Of a stretch of DNA of 64,000 nt, positions 20,971 through 32,739 are shown piece by piece (positions within the stretch are counted from its first letter, which is position 1; each line of letters opens with the position of its first letter). The position numbers and the translations under genes were made by a program. The DNA comes from Acholoe squamosa. Its lineage: Eukaryota; Annelida; Polychaeta; Phyllodocida; Polynoidae. The stretch spans positions 1 to 64,000 of the forward strand of contig OX439035.1 in assembly GCA_949317995.1 (NCBI GenBank), read 5' to 3'. The notes below the pieces were generated by a model. That model ran no database searches, was not told where the DNA came from, and was given only the letters and a program-made list of their open reading frames with translations.

Positions 20971-22769
20971 GAGGCGTCTGTGACGAAAACTCTAGGATTG
21001 CTCTAAAACAAGTTAGGACAATCACAGCAATTTGAAATTTGGGCTGCAAGTAGCTATTACTAACTGGATTAAGCATACAAGAATGCAAAACTGTATCTTT
21101 AAAAAGAATTTGTGAGAGCCCGGACATAATTATTAAAATATTGAAAAATTTGACAATTTTATCTTCAAATCACTAACTTTACTGTAGTTCTGTCAATAAT
21201 GCCCTGATCAGCTCCAGAATTGCTCTAACTAATCCTCATTATGTCTAGTTTGGGGAAAATAAAACAGTAGAGGCCCCTTACTAAAACCAATTTTGTACCC
21301 TTGAGTGTTGAATGTCTGCCGAAGTGGAAAAAAAAGAGGAAAATCCAAATTTCGCACAGGTAAAGGGGCCCCCAAAAGGTTTTTTTCAGTAATTGCAAAG
21401 CTGCTCTGTACCAAAATGGACTTAGGCTAGGGGCATCTTGTGGTAAAGTATTAGTTGGTTATATGGACTGAAAATATTTTTTTTGGGGGGAAAATGTTGA
21501 AATGAGGCGTCTGTGACGTAAACTAAAAATGCAATAAATTTAGATAAATATGCTGGAAATGTAATAATTTTAGGTCAGGACATTGAATAATAATGTATCA
21601 TAGTCTACCAAGAATAAATATTGTATAGATGATGCTTTGCAAGATTACAAGAACAGAATTTCATTTCTGTCGGAGGCGTCTGTGACGAAAACTCATTTCT
21701 GCGCTTTGGTGCTTGTTGTGGCCAAATAAGTAATTGGATTTTAATTATAACACACACAATTGATGAAGAGGAGTACAAAACATCATATCAACCCAGAAAA
21801 CTCAATTAAATACCCTCATTTCATGTACAGGTAGGAATTTCTGGAGCAATTTGAGGCAATTTTAGGTCAAACACAATTTTAGACCCACCAACTCTTTAAT
21901 AAAATCAACAAAACATGTAGCAAATGCCCTAAAATAATTGGGGCACATCATATCTGCACATTTCAATCCATTTTTGACCTTAGGGCAGCATGTGGTGCTC
22001 ACCAGAGAGAATTTTGTTCAACAGGAGTTTTCGTCACAGATGCCTCACGAATATGAGTCTGTATCAAATATCGCCCAAAATCAACATGGCAGCCACCTGC
22101 CAAGTCCAAGAGGCTTGCTGATTCAATCAAGCTATACTGTTTTCATCAAAATAAGACCAAATTAACCAAATCTAATCACATCAGCAAGTACTAGGGGATA
22201 TAATCTCTGGACTGCGAAAGAAATTTGATCGGATTCCTAAACTTTGATGGCAAAATTTGTCAAAGTCTGCAGAGAATCTTCAGAAAATCTTTGATAAACA
22301 ACCAGTTGTAACACTTATTTTACAAAAACAAGGCTCTCCCAAGTAATTGACTTCCACTGGGTAACAGCAGATGATTCTGACTTTGCAACAAACAAAATCG
22401 TGAGGCGTCTGTGACGAAAACCCCCTATATGAGAAATGGTACTCAAAATGCTACATTGGAAGCCCACAGCCTACCAATGCTTCTCAGAATTGATAAGCTG
22501 GCTCTGATGGTTGATATGACATGGAAGAAACACAAATAGATACTTAAATAAATTAGCAACATTATAACATCTAGTTGAGGCGTCTGTGACAAAAACCCAG
22601 TCCACATGGACATTCTGACCCACAAATCAGGGACCATTTGACCGATGGCTAAAATCTTTATACCAACTTCACCCCTTTATAAGTTCTTTATGTGACATGT
22701 AATAGAGACATTATATCACTATTATTGATAGAGTTATTCTGACCTAAGAGTTATTGTCACAGACGCCTT
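20971..22769. repeat. Dispersed 20-bp motif GAGGCGTCTGTGACGAAAAC
   Basis: Plus copies lie at 20971-20990, 21504-21523, 21673-21692, 22402-22421 and 22577-22596; minus copies lie at 22027-22046 and 22750-22769, each with 0-3 changes. Spacing is irregular (about 150 to 530 bp) and the sequence between copies is unrelated AT-rich DNA. The stretch holds no recognisable gene. Confidence 0.9.
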
Positions 22770-23280
22770 GAAGAGTAAAATTCCACACATGAGTGACTAT
22801 AGTAAAAAATTCTCAATCAACATCCACCTAAACTGACATAAATAGTGTAGGCCTAATATATGCCTAATACCACAGGCAATTTTGGATGGGTTTCTAGTCT
22901 TTGAATGGACAATAGGACATGTGCAAAATGACATAAACTGCAAAAAAACTGAATTTTTAGTGATTTTGGGACTTTGGGTCACCTTAACTCAAAGAATTTT
23001 TACCTGACAGACACAAATGGATATTTTTCTGAAAGGCTAGAATGTCTTCTGTAAGATGAGACCATGGAAGACAATATTGGATAAGCATAATTTATTCTAT
23101 GGCTGCATAAAGGCCAAAAACCATGGTTTTCCAGGTTTTGTACACTTATTCTGACACTGACCCACTTTATACCACGAAACCAATAAATAATCAATATTAT
23201 AACAATAAATTCAAGTTGAAAACAAAAATTATTCCCCCTCCCCGGGACTCGATGCCAGCCATTGTGTGTACACGATCCGT
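22770..23280. other. No gene recognised
   Basis: AT-rich sequence leading into the GC-rich tandem array. No coding signal seen. Confidence 0.4.
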
Positions 23281-23720
23281 ACATACACCTCCTCCCCCGG
23301 CAGTGGACAGCGACAGCGCCCGTCTCGGCTCTGATTGGCAGCGGCACACGGCAAAAGATTTCAATGCGTCTCGCTGTTATGTTTGTGTGTAATACACCTC
23401 CTCGCCCGGCAGCGGACAGCGACAGCGCACACGGCGAAAAAAGACGCGTCTTGCTGTTATGTTTGTGTATAATACACCTCGTCGCCCGGCAGCGGACAGC
23501 GCCAGCGCACACGGCAAAAAAAGACGCATCCTGGCCGTGATTCGATCCGCGGACCTCTCACGGCTGAGCGCGACGTGCTAACCGCTAGACCACCGCGTCT
23601 CCTCCTTCTGCGCCCGGCAGCAGACAGCGACAGCTCACACGGCGAAAAAAAGATGCTTCTCGCGGTTATATTTGTGTATAATACACCTCGTCGCCCGGCA
23701 GCGACAACGCACACGGCTTT
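23281..23720. repeat. Tandem array of about 80-bp GC-rich units
   Basis: Five copies of a unit containing AATACACCTC, CGCCCGGCAGCGGACAGCG, CGCACACGGC and GCTGTTATGTTTGTGT begin near 23285, 23391, 23471, 23606 (partial) and 23680. The step between the second and third copy is 80 bp. A tRNA-like SINE head sits between the third and fourth copies. Open frames across the array are a by-product of the repeat. Confidence 0.85.
23532..23600 (-). repeat. tRNA-derived SINE head inside the tandem array
   Basis: On minus, GGTGGTCTAGCGGTTAG (A box, near 23595-23578) and GGATCGAATC (B box, near 23549-23539) are at tRNA spacing. The acceptor stem does not pair, so it is tRNA-derived rather than a functional tRNA. 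It interrupts the tandem array at 23521-23605. Confidence 0.65.
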
Positions 23721-23762
23721 GTATCATATCCAGATTTGGTTCGAACCGAGCGTTTCTCGTCA

Positions 23763-23831
23763 GTCCCTGTGGCGCACTGCATAGGAGGTTGGACTAGGGA
23801 TCTTAGGCTGCAGGTTCGAGCCCTGCCCTGG
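23763..23831 (+). repeat. tRNA-derived SINE head
   Basis: A box TGGCGCACTGCATAGG (about 23770-23785) and B box GGTTCGAGCCC (23813-23823) on plus. It lies just beyond the tandem array and opposite in orientation to the head at 23532-23600. The acceptor arms do not pair. Confidence 0.65.
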
Positions 23832-23879
23832 TCAAGTCTATCATGGGTTTTAACATGTAACATATGACATGTTATCTAT

Positions 23880-23940
23880 GTAAGGCATGCTGTTATCCAG
23901 GATAACAGCACGCCTTACATGGATAACAGCACGCCTTACA
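23880..23940. repeat. Hairpin with a repeated arm
   Basis: GTAAGGCATGCTGTTATCC (about 23880-23898) pairs with GGATAACAGCACGCCTTAC (23900-23918), and that right arm is then repeated directly at 23921-23939. The result is a 19-bp hairpin plus an extra arm. Confidence 0.85.
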
Positions 23941-25192
23941 AAATTGATGTTAAAGTATATAGGGTGTGCAATATTGACAGATATGTGGATGGGAATATCC
24001 ACCAAAAAGCACTGTGTAACCCACAAATCGTGGTATAACACAGAATATGGTGTAATATGTTTCAAGTCTCTGCAAGACTTAACATGCTGTCATGGCTGAC
24101 TGCTCCTGAAACAACTCTTCTTATATGCGATTCTCTGAGATCTTTCAATGCATCAGGTCTCCTTCTGATATCCATTGTTTGATTGAACTCTCTGGTTGAC
24201 TGCCTTAGAATTGTATACTTGTGCCGATCACCAAGGACAACAAACATTTCTTTTACTACCTAACAGATCAGACTAAAGTGTCTCAATATTGTGTACAACC
24301 GAAGGATCTAACCGTCTTTACAACATCTCTCATGCTTCCCTATTCCTGACGGAAAAAGAAAGGAGGACTTACTGATTAGTAGCTAGTTATTATTGATTCA
24401 TTCAAAAGTTCCTTCTATACATAAGTTAAAGTTAGTAACAAAATGATCACAGCCTTTGTGAGCTTCCTCAATCAGGCTTATGTATCCAGTCAATTGAGTA
24501 TCAAAATATAAACATATCCCCATTAAACCAGTAAAGATTGGTGAATACATGTAGTCCGGATAATTTACTTTTAAACTGATAAACCATCTATCTTTTCAGA
24601 CATAAGATGACATTAAAAAATCTATATAAACTGTCGAGGCACACAATTAGGTACCTAGTATTGGTGTTGGGTTTCTTTATTTCCTTGTACATTATGATAA
24701 CCTATAGGATAAAACCTTATCCCATCTTATCAAATTTACATGATCTACATGACAATGCTATTGATTAAAACAATAGGAGCCAAGGAATCATCTCTACAGA
24801 GCAAGTGTCTTGGGGGAAGTCAGTTAGAATGCAAAATAACATATCAACAATACCTGTGGCAAGGAGGCTAAAAATGAATCAGAATTTCTCAATAAAGCAC
24901 CCCCTTATGTATACAGCTCAAAAAGAAGCAAACCTCTAGGCAAGAATTGCACCTATACAGTTGTGAGAATTGTTTTAAGAGACCCTACTCATTCACTATT
25001 AATTCACCAGAGGTGTGTGCTGAGTCAAACAGCTAATTAAAACTACTGATAACTATTGCAACAATACACTCTTAGCGAGAGCGGCGGGATGCTATACGTC
25101 AAACCTGAGCATCACTTACAAAGAGAAACACACACCCAGAGGTAAGGTATGTATTTCTGCTGGGAAATACGTCAGCTGGAATTGACACCAGA
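23941..25192. other. Gypsy-1 5' flank; no LTR recognised
   Basis: I find no gene. A 5' LTR of gypsy-1 would be expected here, but no copy of the putative 3' LTR (56970-57375) is evident. GAGGTAAGG near 25139-25147 is donor-like and lies shortly before the gag ATG. Confidence 0.4.
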
Positions 25193-27635
25193 ATGATCTC
25201 TGAAAGGAATGCACATAAAGACATCATCATGCAAAACTTTCATGACTCTTACAGGAACTTAACATTGAAGACGATTAAAATAGATCACGATGTCTACCTT
25301 CAGGTGGCTAACCTTCTCCACTTGGTGAAGGATATATCCTTTCAGAAAGTCATAAGAAATAAGATAAAGGAGCTAGAAAGAGAGATCGAAGAGCTTCTGG
25401 ATGAAATCGGGGATTTGAATAAGAATAAGGGATTGCTGGAACGTACCACTGAAACCTTAGAACAAGAGGTGGATGCCCACCGTACTCGACTCCGGGAGAT
25501 CGAGGCTAGGATCCAGGGTAAGAAAGCCGAATATGGAAGGTACGAGAAAAATGTTGAGGAAGTCGGGATGCAGCTGAGTCTGGTAACCTCCACCCTGGAA
25601 ACTAAGACTTCAGAACAAGACGAGACCTTGGGACACTACCGAATGGGGCTAGATATAGCCAGTACGCGCCTTGCCAACTTGAAAAAGCAAGTCGAAGCCC
25701 AACATTATGAAAAGATTTATGAAAAGAATAAAAAGACTATAGAGAAACAACAAGAAGAACATGTGGCCCTTCGGGAGCAGCATATTCAGGAGAACGATCG
25801 ATTAATCACTGACATTCAGGATAACAATCGGGAGTTGTATCAGGAGAGAGATGACCTTATATACGAAATTACGAAACTAAGAATCCTGAAGGAGGGGTCC
25901 GAGGATTCCGGTGAGGAAGAACCGGATCTCGAGGAGGCAGACGAGAATGAGGAAGCATTGAAGGATCCCGATATCAGTTGTATCCCACGGGATGACGGGG
26001 AAAAAGATCTACCGGTCACCTCTACTCCGAAACCCATTCTGAAGAAGGGGTATGATCCTTTTGTGAATAGTCAGGCCACCCGGAATGTCGTAGGAGCCAG
26101 ATACGTTCCCGGCAATGATAAGAATGTTCGGTTAAGTGTGGGCCAAAAGGATGCCACCTTCACCACTGATGGTGAGTATCAGTATATTGACACCAGAGGG
26201 CAGGCCCCTTCCTCTAGTCACTTAAATCACACCTCTCCAGGGGGCGCTGGGGGATTAGATGACATATCCGATCAACTGGAGGACAGCAGTCAGTCTATTC
26301 CGAACAGTCAGACCTATAGGGTGGATAATCAGACGTGTAACCCACCTAAGACCGATCAGAATAACAACGATACCCCTTGTGATAGTGGGACCCATCACAC
26401 CAGCGCTCAGGCTCCTGGGGGTATAGGATCCCAACCCGGTATGAATACAGGGTATGGATTCACTTTCTGGAACACTCCAAATAACAACCATTCGGGATCC
26501 AGTGGTCCGGGATCGAATGGATCTGGTGGGGGTGGTAAGAAAAACAAGGATCAGAAGATGTTAGATTGGAGTCTGGAGCAATGTACCAGATTGAAGAGTA
26601 GGGAGAGTTCAGCTAAGAAGAATCAGATCGAGACTAAGCCTTTCGATGGGTCAGAACCATGGAGAGATTGGTTTTCTGATTTCACGGACAACCGTGAAGT
26701 AGATGGTTATGATGAAGATGAATCCTTATCTATACTGGTAAGATGTCTGAAAAGGGTCCGGGTAGGATCGCTGTGGATCACTGGAGAGAACAATATAGGA
26801 ATAGGGAAACGTACACCCAACTAGTTGAGATTTGCAGTTCCTATCTCAGAAGTATAGTGTCTGAAGATCCAATGACACAATATAGGAAGAGAATTCAGAA
26901 GCCGGGTGAGTCAGTTCAGGTTTATGGATTGGAACTTCAGATATTATTACGAAAGGCGAGGCCTAATCTAGTAATGGATGATGATTATGTAAGCGATGAG
27001 TTAATCTCACACTTTGTGCGAGGGAGAAAGATCACCAGGACTGTGCCTATCGGGCATGGGGTCCAGGTGCGACTATGAAGACGCTATGCGATGCCATAGC
27101 TAACTTGAATAAGAAGAAAACTTTTCTTTCTGGATTTGTCCCTCAGGAAACCGCCAGCATGGTACTACCTGATCTGAAACCAGTAATTCCTACTGCAGCA
27201 GCCGCTGTCTCAGAAGGTGAACCCGAATATGAGGTGGTGGAATATGAAGAAGAAGATGGATCAATCTCCGCACTGAGATTCCCTAAGAACGCTAAGAAAT
27301 TCATTCCCAGGAGGAGCTTGACTACTCAGCCAAGGCGGGTAGGTTCCGAAAGTAGAGATAAGGGTGTTTCCGAACCTAAGGAAACTATAGCTAAGAAAGA
27401 CGAGGGTAGACCATCTGGAAACTTAGATATGAAGAGTATGATGGAAAGTATGCTGAAGTCCTTCCGGGAAGACCTCGAAAGTCACCGGTATAATAGGCCT
27501 AGGTATGATAAGTCTCGAATCAGATGTTACCGTTGTCAGAAGATGGGTCATGTAGCCTATGAATGCCGGGCCGCTGAGCCGGTCCCCCGGAATATGTCGG
27601 CAGTTGAAGAGATGGAGCCTAATTCGGAAAATTAA
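25193..27635 (+). pseudogene. Gypsy-1 gag with two frameshifts
   Basis: The ATG at 25193 opens 543 codons: a long coiled coil (residues about 40-230, E/K/R-rich), an acidic stretch (EEEPDLEEADENEE), then a Gly/Ser/Asn-rich linker and the start of a capsid-like region (KPFDGSEPWRDWFSDFTDNR). The frame then shifts near 26755 (second frame 26743-27078, LVEICSSYLR, QKPGESVQVYGLELQILLRKA) and again near 27020 (third frame to 27635). It ends with a CCHC zinc knuckle, CYRCQKMGHVAYEC, as in other gypsy nucleocapsids. Gag builds the particle and binds the RNA. As found, it could not be made as one protein. Confidence 0.85.
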
Positions 27636-27649
27636 GGAGAGTTGAGGAC

Positions 27650-28669
27650 ATGGCAAATTGCTCAACCCGGAGACCTGATGTATGCCAGAGTACTGTCCCT
27701 GATAAACCGTCTGATGAATCCGAAATGATTACACCCAGGAAGGAGGGATCCGAGATTGATCTCCTCGCCCCTCCTATGGCCGGAGACTCCAACAGAAGGG
27801 AGAACACTGAGTCAATGAGAAATGAGAGTACTCGCGTTGGAGAAGAGGAAGGGTGGATAGAGGTATTCACACGTGTATGTGCGGCACACCTTCCCCCGAA
27901 CCATCCATGTCTGGAGCATCTGAAGGACCATGGATTGGATCTCGGCATTTCGGAAGATTTTGATAGATTTACCGGAAACCCCTCTCCTCTGAGAGGCAGA
28001 AGATGGTATGTATCTGTTACGACCCAAGGCAGGACTGGGGAATTTTTGGTTGACACTGGGGCTTGTCACTCTATGATCTCCAATAAATTTTACAGCCTCT
28101 TGCCGGACAAGAGTGAGAACCTCATAAAGAGGGTAAACGCTTGTACGGCCGATGGGACCCGTATGCAGGTTCTTGGTAGAACATTTATGAAGGCATCAAT
28201 TGGTGGGAAAGAGTTTGTACTCTCACCCACTATAGCCAATATGAACGATGACGGGATACTTGGACTAGATTTTGCAAGTCTATTTGAGGCCGAGCTGAAT
28301 CCGTGTAGTGGAATGCTAAGGATCCAGAAGCCCTATGATATCCAAGTGAAATGTGTATTAAGACAGATAAGTACAATAGCCAGCATAGTGGATACAGTAA
28401 AGATACCCCCGGGTGTCTCCTGTGATGTACTGTGTACTTCAGATTGGAAACTGAAAGACCAGGAGGGTGTATTTGAACCAGATGTGGTTCAATTATCCAG
28501 CATTGGGCTAGAATCAGTAGACACTCTGGTAGGAAATCCTTTCTGGAATGTACTGCCAGTGATGAATAGAGGCGATAAGACCATCTATCTACAGAAGGGA
28601 TCCAGACTTGGGTCCATGACGTTGGTAAATGAGGTACTAGAGGACATCCGGAAACCCGAACATTGTTAG
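27650..28669 (+). CDS. Gypsy-1 aspartic protease
   Basis: 339 codons from ATG 27650, 15 bp after the gag stop. About 120 leader residues precede the retropepsin core: EFLVDTGACHSMIS with the catalytic DTG, and DDGILGLDF as the second conserved strand. The TAG at 28667-28669 overlaps the start of the RT frame (-1 relative), so in the live element protease and RT were probably joined by -1 frameshifting or were one frame before mutation. The protease would cut Gag and Pol. Confidence 0.85.
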   Translation: MANCSTRRPDVCQSTVPDKPSDESEMITPRKEGSEIDLLAPPMAGDSNRRENTESMRNESTRVGEEEGWIEVFTRVCAAHLPPNHPCLEHLKDHGLDLGISEDFDRFTGNPSPLRGRRWYVSVTTQGRTGEFLVDTGACHSMISNKFYSLLPDKSENLIKRVNACTADGTRMQVLGRTFMKASIGGKEFVLSPTIANMNDDGILGLDFASLFEAELNPCSGMLRIQKPYDIQVKCVLRQISTIASIVDTVKIPPGVSCDVLCTSDWKLKDQEGVFEPDVVQLSSIGLESVDTLVGNPFWNVLPVMNRGDKTIYLQKGSRLGSMTLVNEVLEDIRKPEHC

Positions 28670-29203
28670 GGAAAGAAAAGATGAATATGGAGTTGGATAA
28701 ACTAAAAGAGGAATCCTCTCTGGAAAACAGCTATCAGAAGATGGAAGTTCGGAATATGATACGGAAATATGAAGACGCCTTTGGCTACTCTGGTGGCCCT
28801 TTGGGTCGGAATGATAAGGTACTACACCACATCAATACCGGAGAGGCGGAGCCCTTTAAGATTCTGTATCGCCGATTGCCACTTAAGAAAAAGATTATTT
28901 GCGAAAACGAAATATTGGATCGGCTGGAAAAGGGAGTGATCGTGCCTAGTACCAGTCCATGGTCTAGTCCTGTTGTCATGACTACTAAGAAGGATGGAAG
29001 CATCCGCTTTTGTGTGGATTATAGGAAACTAAATGGGCTAACTAAGAAAAACTCATACCCGCCACCAAGGGTTGATGAAACTTTAGATGCCCTGGGAGGG
29101 AATAATTGGTTCTGTACCCTGGATCTACAATCCGGGTACTGGCAGATAGGAATGGAGCCCAAGGACATAGAGAAAACAGTGTTTTCCAGTCATTTAGGCC
29201 TAT
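28663..29203 (+). pseudogene. Gypsy-1 pol, segment A (start of reverse transcriptase)
   Basis: Contains the tether and first RT blocks: STSPWSSPVVMTTKKDGSIR, FCVDYRKLNGLTKKNSYPPP, RVDETLDALGG and WFCTLDLQSGYWQIGM (motif A with the first catalytic Asp). The frame runs without a break into the inserted Penelope-like element at 29204. It resumes at 31727 in the same frame because the insertion adds a multiple of three bases. Confidence 0.95.
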
Positions 29204-31257
29204 GGCCTAAGGGATCACAAAACCTAGAAAATTTCATTAATCTTAATGAAATAGAACTCACTTCCCGCATGCTGAAACATAAACCAGCAAGACAAAATCT
29301 CACAAAGTTAGAACACATGTCTCTGAGAGACCTATCAAAAAACAGGGAAATTACAATAAAACCTGCAGATAAGGGAGGAACTGTGGTGATACAAAACACT
29401 AGGGATTATGTGAAAGAAGGCATACGCCAACTAGGGGATCATACTACCTACCGCAGTCTGGACCATGATCCGGTGGAAAAGTATGCCAAAATGATAGACA
29501 ACAAAATCACCGAAATGGTGACCCAGGGCGAAATTATCAATAAAATGGCAGGCACTCTGAGAAACCCCGCACCCAGAACCCCCCATATATACTTCCTACC
29601 GAAGATACATAAGGGGGTTTCGCCACCACCCGGCAGACCCGTAGTCTCAGCCTGTGGGTGCCCGACCGAAAAGGTATCAGCTTTTGTGGATACCTTCCTC
29701 AAACCGATGGTCCCAGAAATCAAATCCTATATAAAAGACACTACGGACTTCATTGTCAAAATAGACGATCTGAAACCCCTCCCAGAGGGAGCGATTCTGG
29801 GTACTTTAGATGTTACAGCACTCTACACCAATATCCCTAATGGTGAGGGAACAAAGGTCATCGAGGAAAAGCTCAGGGTACATAGAGATGAACGCCTACT
29901 ACCCACCAATGAGAGCCTCGTAGACCTTCTAGATATGGTTTTAAACACAAACCACATACAGTTCAATGGCAAGCATTATATGCAAATCAGAGGGACGGCA
30001 ATGGGAACTAGACTCGCCCCCTCATATGCCAACCTCTTCATGGAGAAAATAGAGGAATCAATCCTGAATTCCTATGACAAAAAACCAGCCACCTGGCTGA
30101 GATTCATCGATGACATATTCTTCATCTGGCTAGAAGGACCAGATGAACTACAGAAGTGGGTAGAACATCTGAATTCAATGCACCACAGCATCAAATTCAC
30201 TTTAGAAAGCTCCACAGAGGAGGTTAATTTTTTGGATACAAAGGTCAAGGTTGACAAAAATTCCAGAAAACTATATACCGATCTATATAGGAAGCCCACG
30301 GATGTGAACAATTACCTCCACCATACATCAGCACATGCCCCCTCAACCAAGAAGAGCCTACCATACTCTCAGATGTTGAGACTGAGACGCATTTGCCAAA
30401 AGGTGGAAGATTACCTATACCACAGCACCAGAAAAATGAGAGAATTTGAGGAAAAAGGATACCCCAAAGTGCTTCTGGAGGAAGTTTCCAAACGGGTACT
30501 CAATATGGATAGGAAAGCACTCCTACAACCAAAACAGAAAAGTGATGAGAAAACTGAATCAAGCTTCCTGATCAGCACATACAGACCAGGCAACAACATG
30601 ATTGATGAGATAGTGGGAAAGAATTGGGATATTTTGGGTGAATCAAAAACCACAAAATTTCTCAGACGAGGGGGTCTGATTAAAGGCAAAAGACGCCCGA
30701 AAAATCTCAAGGACAACCTAGTCAGGGCAGCGACGAGATACTCACTCGCCGAGAGCGAGGGGCCCCCCGACGGAACAATACAACAAAAGTGTAAGCAAAA
30801 GAAAATATGTAAAATGATCAACTGCGAAAAATGTCAAAAAATTGACAAAAATGGCCAGATCATTTCAAAAACAACTGGGAGAAAACACCACACAAAAACC
30901 AATGTCACCTGTATGAGCTCTAATGTCATATACTGTCTGGAATGCACTAGATGTGGCCAACAGTATGTAGGCAAAATGCAACGCCCTATAAAAAAATGTA
31001 TAGGGGAACATATAGGGGCCATTGACAACCAAACAGGAAAAACGGACGTAGCATGGCACTTCAATCAGAAAGACCATGCATGATCGGCAGATACAAAGTT
31101 CTACATCGTAGACTTTGTCAGCCGGCATCCTAAAAGTGAAGAGGGGATGATACTCCTCGCACTTATAGAATACATACGGGGCCTCGCTCACGTGTATATG
31201 AAAGAAATACACACGTATAAAATTAGGGGAGCTATCCTAGATTTTAATAAACCTTAA
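29204..31257 (+). pseudogene. PLE reverse transcriptase with GIY-YIG endonuclease
   Basis: Fused in frame to upstream gypsy RT. PLE blocks in order: ITIKPADKGGTVVI, PHIYFLPKIHKG, GRPVVSACGCPTEKVSAFVD, LGTLDVTALYTNIPNGEG (motif A), IRGTAMGTRLAPSYANLFME (motif B), LRFIDDIFFIWLEG (motif C) and VNFLDTKVKVD. After a basic linker comes a Cys-rich segment (CKMINCEKCQKI) as in the Neptune-type group, then the GIY-YIG domain (SNVIYCLECTRCGQQYVGK). An in-frame TGA at 31081-31083 cuts the last 58 codons, which remain open to the TAA at about 31255-31257. PLEs prime reverse transcription at a nick made by this nuclease. Confidence 0.9.
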
Positions 31258-31725
31258 GTTTCACCAAAACACACCGTATGTACCAGTGTTGTACATACAA
31301 AGGCTGACAATGTAACTCAGAAGGGTCGAAACCGCGTGAATATGCTTCAGGTCCAGTGAGACCTCCAGAAGGGGTGAATGAATTGAAGATTCATAAGCCC
31401 ATACGAACCTCAATGCCCCACCAGTGAAATATGTGGAAAAACAGACCCCTGTTCTACAACAGGGGGTGAGCAGGGAGGCATACACACACCCAGTAGAGGG
31501 GTGGACTCACCTGACTAGGGCAACAGTGAGATGGGGGGGGGGGGTGGTCACAGGCACCACACTCCACACAGAGCACTAGCCCACCCACATATACACAGTA
31601 CAGTGACACACCAAACAACACTGGTGGGGGAAGAGTGAGACTGACCAGTGAAGGCAGAGGCCACCGGTCGATCGGTCATTCACGCGGTAGTGGTAGGAGG
31701 AGGCACAAGCCACGTTTACACACCT
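31258..31725 (+). other. PLE 3' UTR
   Basis: Non-coding, with an 11-base G-run near 31535-31546 and GGGGG/CCCC-rich flanks. It ends at the right copy of the target duplication. Confidence 0.6.
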
Positions 31726-31726
31726 A

Positions 31727-32442
31727 GTCATTTAGGCCTATTCAAATATACGGTTATGCCCTTTGGGTTATGTAATGCACCCGCTACATTTGAAGCCATG
31801 ATGGAAACTCTGCTGAGTGACCTATTGTGGAAGAAATGCCTGGTGTATCTGGACGACGTAATTGTCTTCGGAAAGATATTCCGGGAATGTTTGAATAATC
31901 TGCAAGAAGTTATCAAGAGGATAGTATCCAATGGATTACGTCTGAAACCGAAGAAATGTGAATTATTTAAGAAATCAATTACTTACCTAGGTAGGATTAT
32001 ATCCACAGATTGGGTTAAAGCTGACCCGGAAAAAGTGGAGAGTGTTTGGGATTGGGAAAGACCTGCAACTGCTAAACAGGTGCGATCTTTCCTGGGGTTC
32101 TGTAGCTATTACAGACACTTCATTCCGGGATACTCTCGAGTGAGTTTTCCTATGCAGAGTATTGCTCACTGGACACCTGGGAGAGATAGGGAACCATTTC
32201 CATGGGGGAATGATCAGGAGGAGTCTTTTAGGAAACTAAAAGCTTTATTTACGGATACTCCTTCAGATCACTTTATATTGGATACGGATGCTAGCAATGA
32301 TAGCATTGGAGCCCCACTATCCCAGGTCCAGGACGGTGTGGAAGTCCCGATTGCATTTGCTAGGAATACTCTGAATAAGGCCCAAAGGAATTATTGCACC
32401 ACTGAGAGGGAACTCTTGGCTGTGGTGGTGTATACTAAGAAG
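31727..32442 (+). pseudogene. Gypsy-1 pol, segment B (RT palm to RNase H)
   Basis: Resumes with FKYTVMPFGLCNAPATFEAM (motif B), KKCLVYLDDVIVFGK (catalytic YLDD), LRLKPKKCELFKK, FLGFCSYYRHFIPGYS (connection), and the RNase H start HFILDTDASNDSIGAPLSQV and NYCTTERELLAVV. It breaks off after TAT ACT AAG AAG at 32442, where LINE-3 begins. Segment C restarts at the residues that should follow (FKHFLWG). Confidence 0.95.
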
Positions 32443-32739
32443 TACACAAGATGGCCGCCGTCGAATAGAACGGGCGAGGTGGAGCTCTGACGAAATTTAT
32501 TGAATTACTATACTCAGACAGGAGCTACATGTCTCAAAATGGACAGTAATCTGTATGAACAGACAGGGAATACACAGGAATAGACAGGAATGCTGAAATA
32601 TCTCTTACAAGTGAGTGTGCATCGAGGAAAACAAAAGCACAGCGCACGGGAGTCCCACGGTAGCGAAGTCAGCCAAACCACGGAACCTGTGAGTCATATC
32701 TGCCGCTACGCAACCTTACAAGAGTAAACATCAGCGATA

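Larger units (their letters stand above)
29204..31725 (+). mobile_element. Penelope-like element inserted in gypsy-1 RT
   Basis: A 16-bp target duplication AGTCATTTAGGCCTAT flanks the insertion (29188-29203 and 31726-31741). The inserted DNA holds a PLE-type RT with GIY-YIG endonuclease and a 3' UTR of about 470 bp with a G-run near 31535. It is 5'-truncated, since the RT starts without its upstream part. The PLE frame is by chance fused to the gypsy frame. Confidence 0.95.

Noticed and set aside
20971-22769. CRISPR-like array
   Set aside because: Repeats are in both orientations, irregularly spaced by 150-530 bp, and there are no cas genes; the genome is eukaryotic.
23000-23512. A 170-codon minus-strand ORF across the tandem array
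   Set aside because: Its reading is driven by the repeat units and continues into AT-rich DNA; no recognisable protein.
28663-31083. An 806-codon ORF as a novel double-RT protein
   Set aside because: The 16-bp target duplication shows it to be a gypsy RT start joined by chance to an inserted Penelope-like element.
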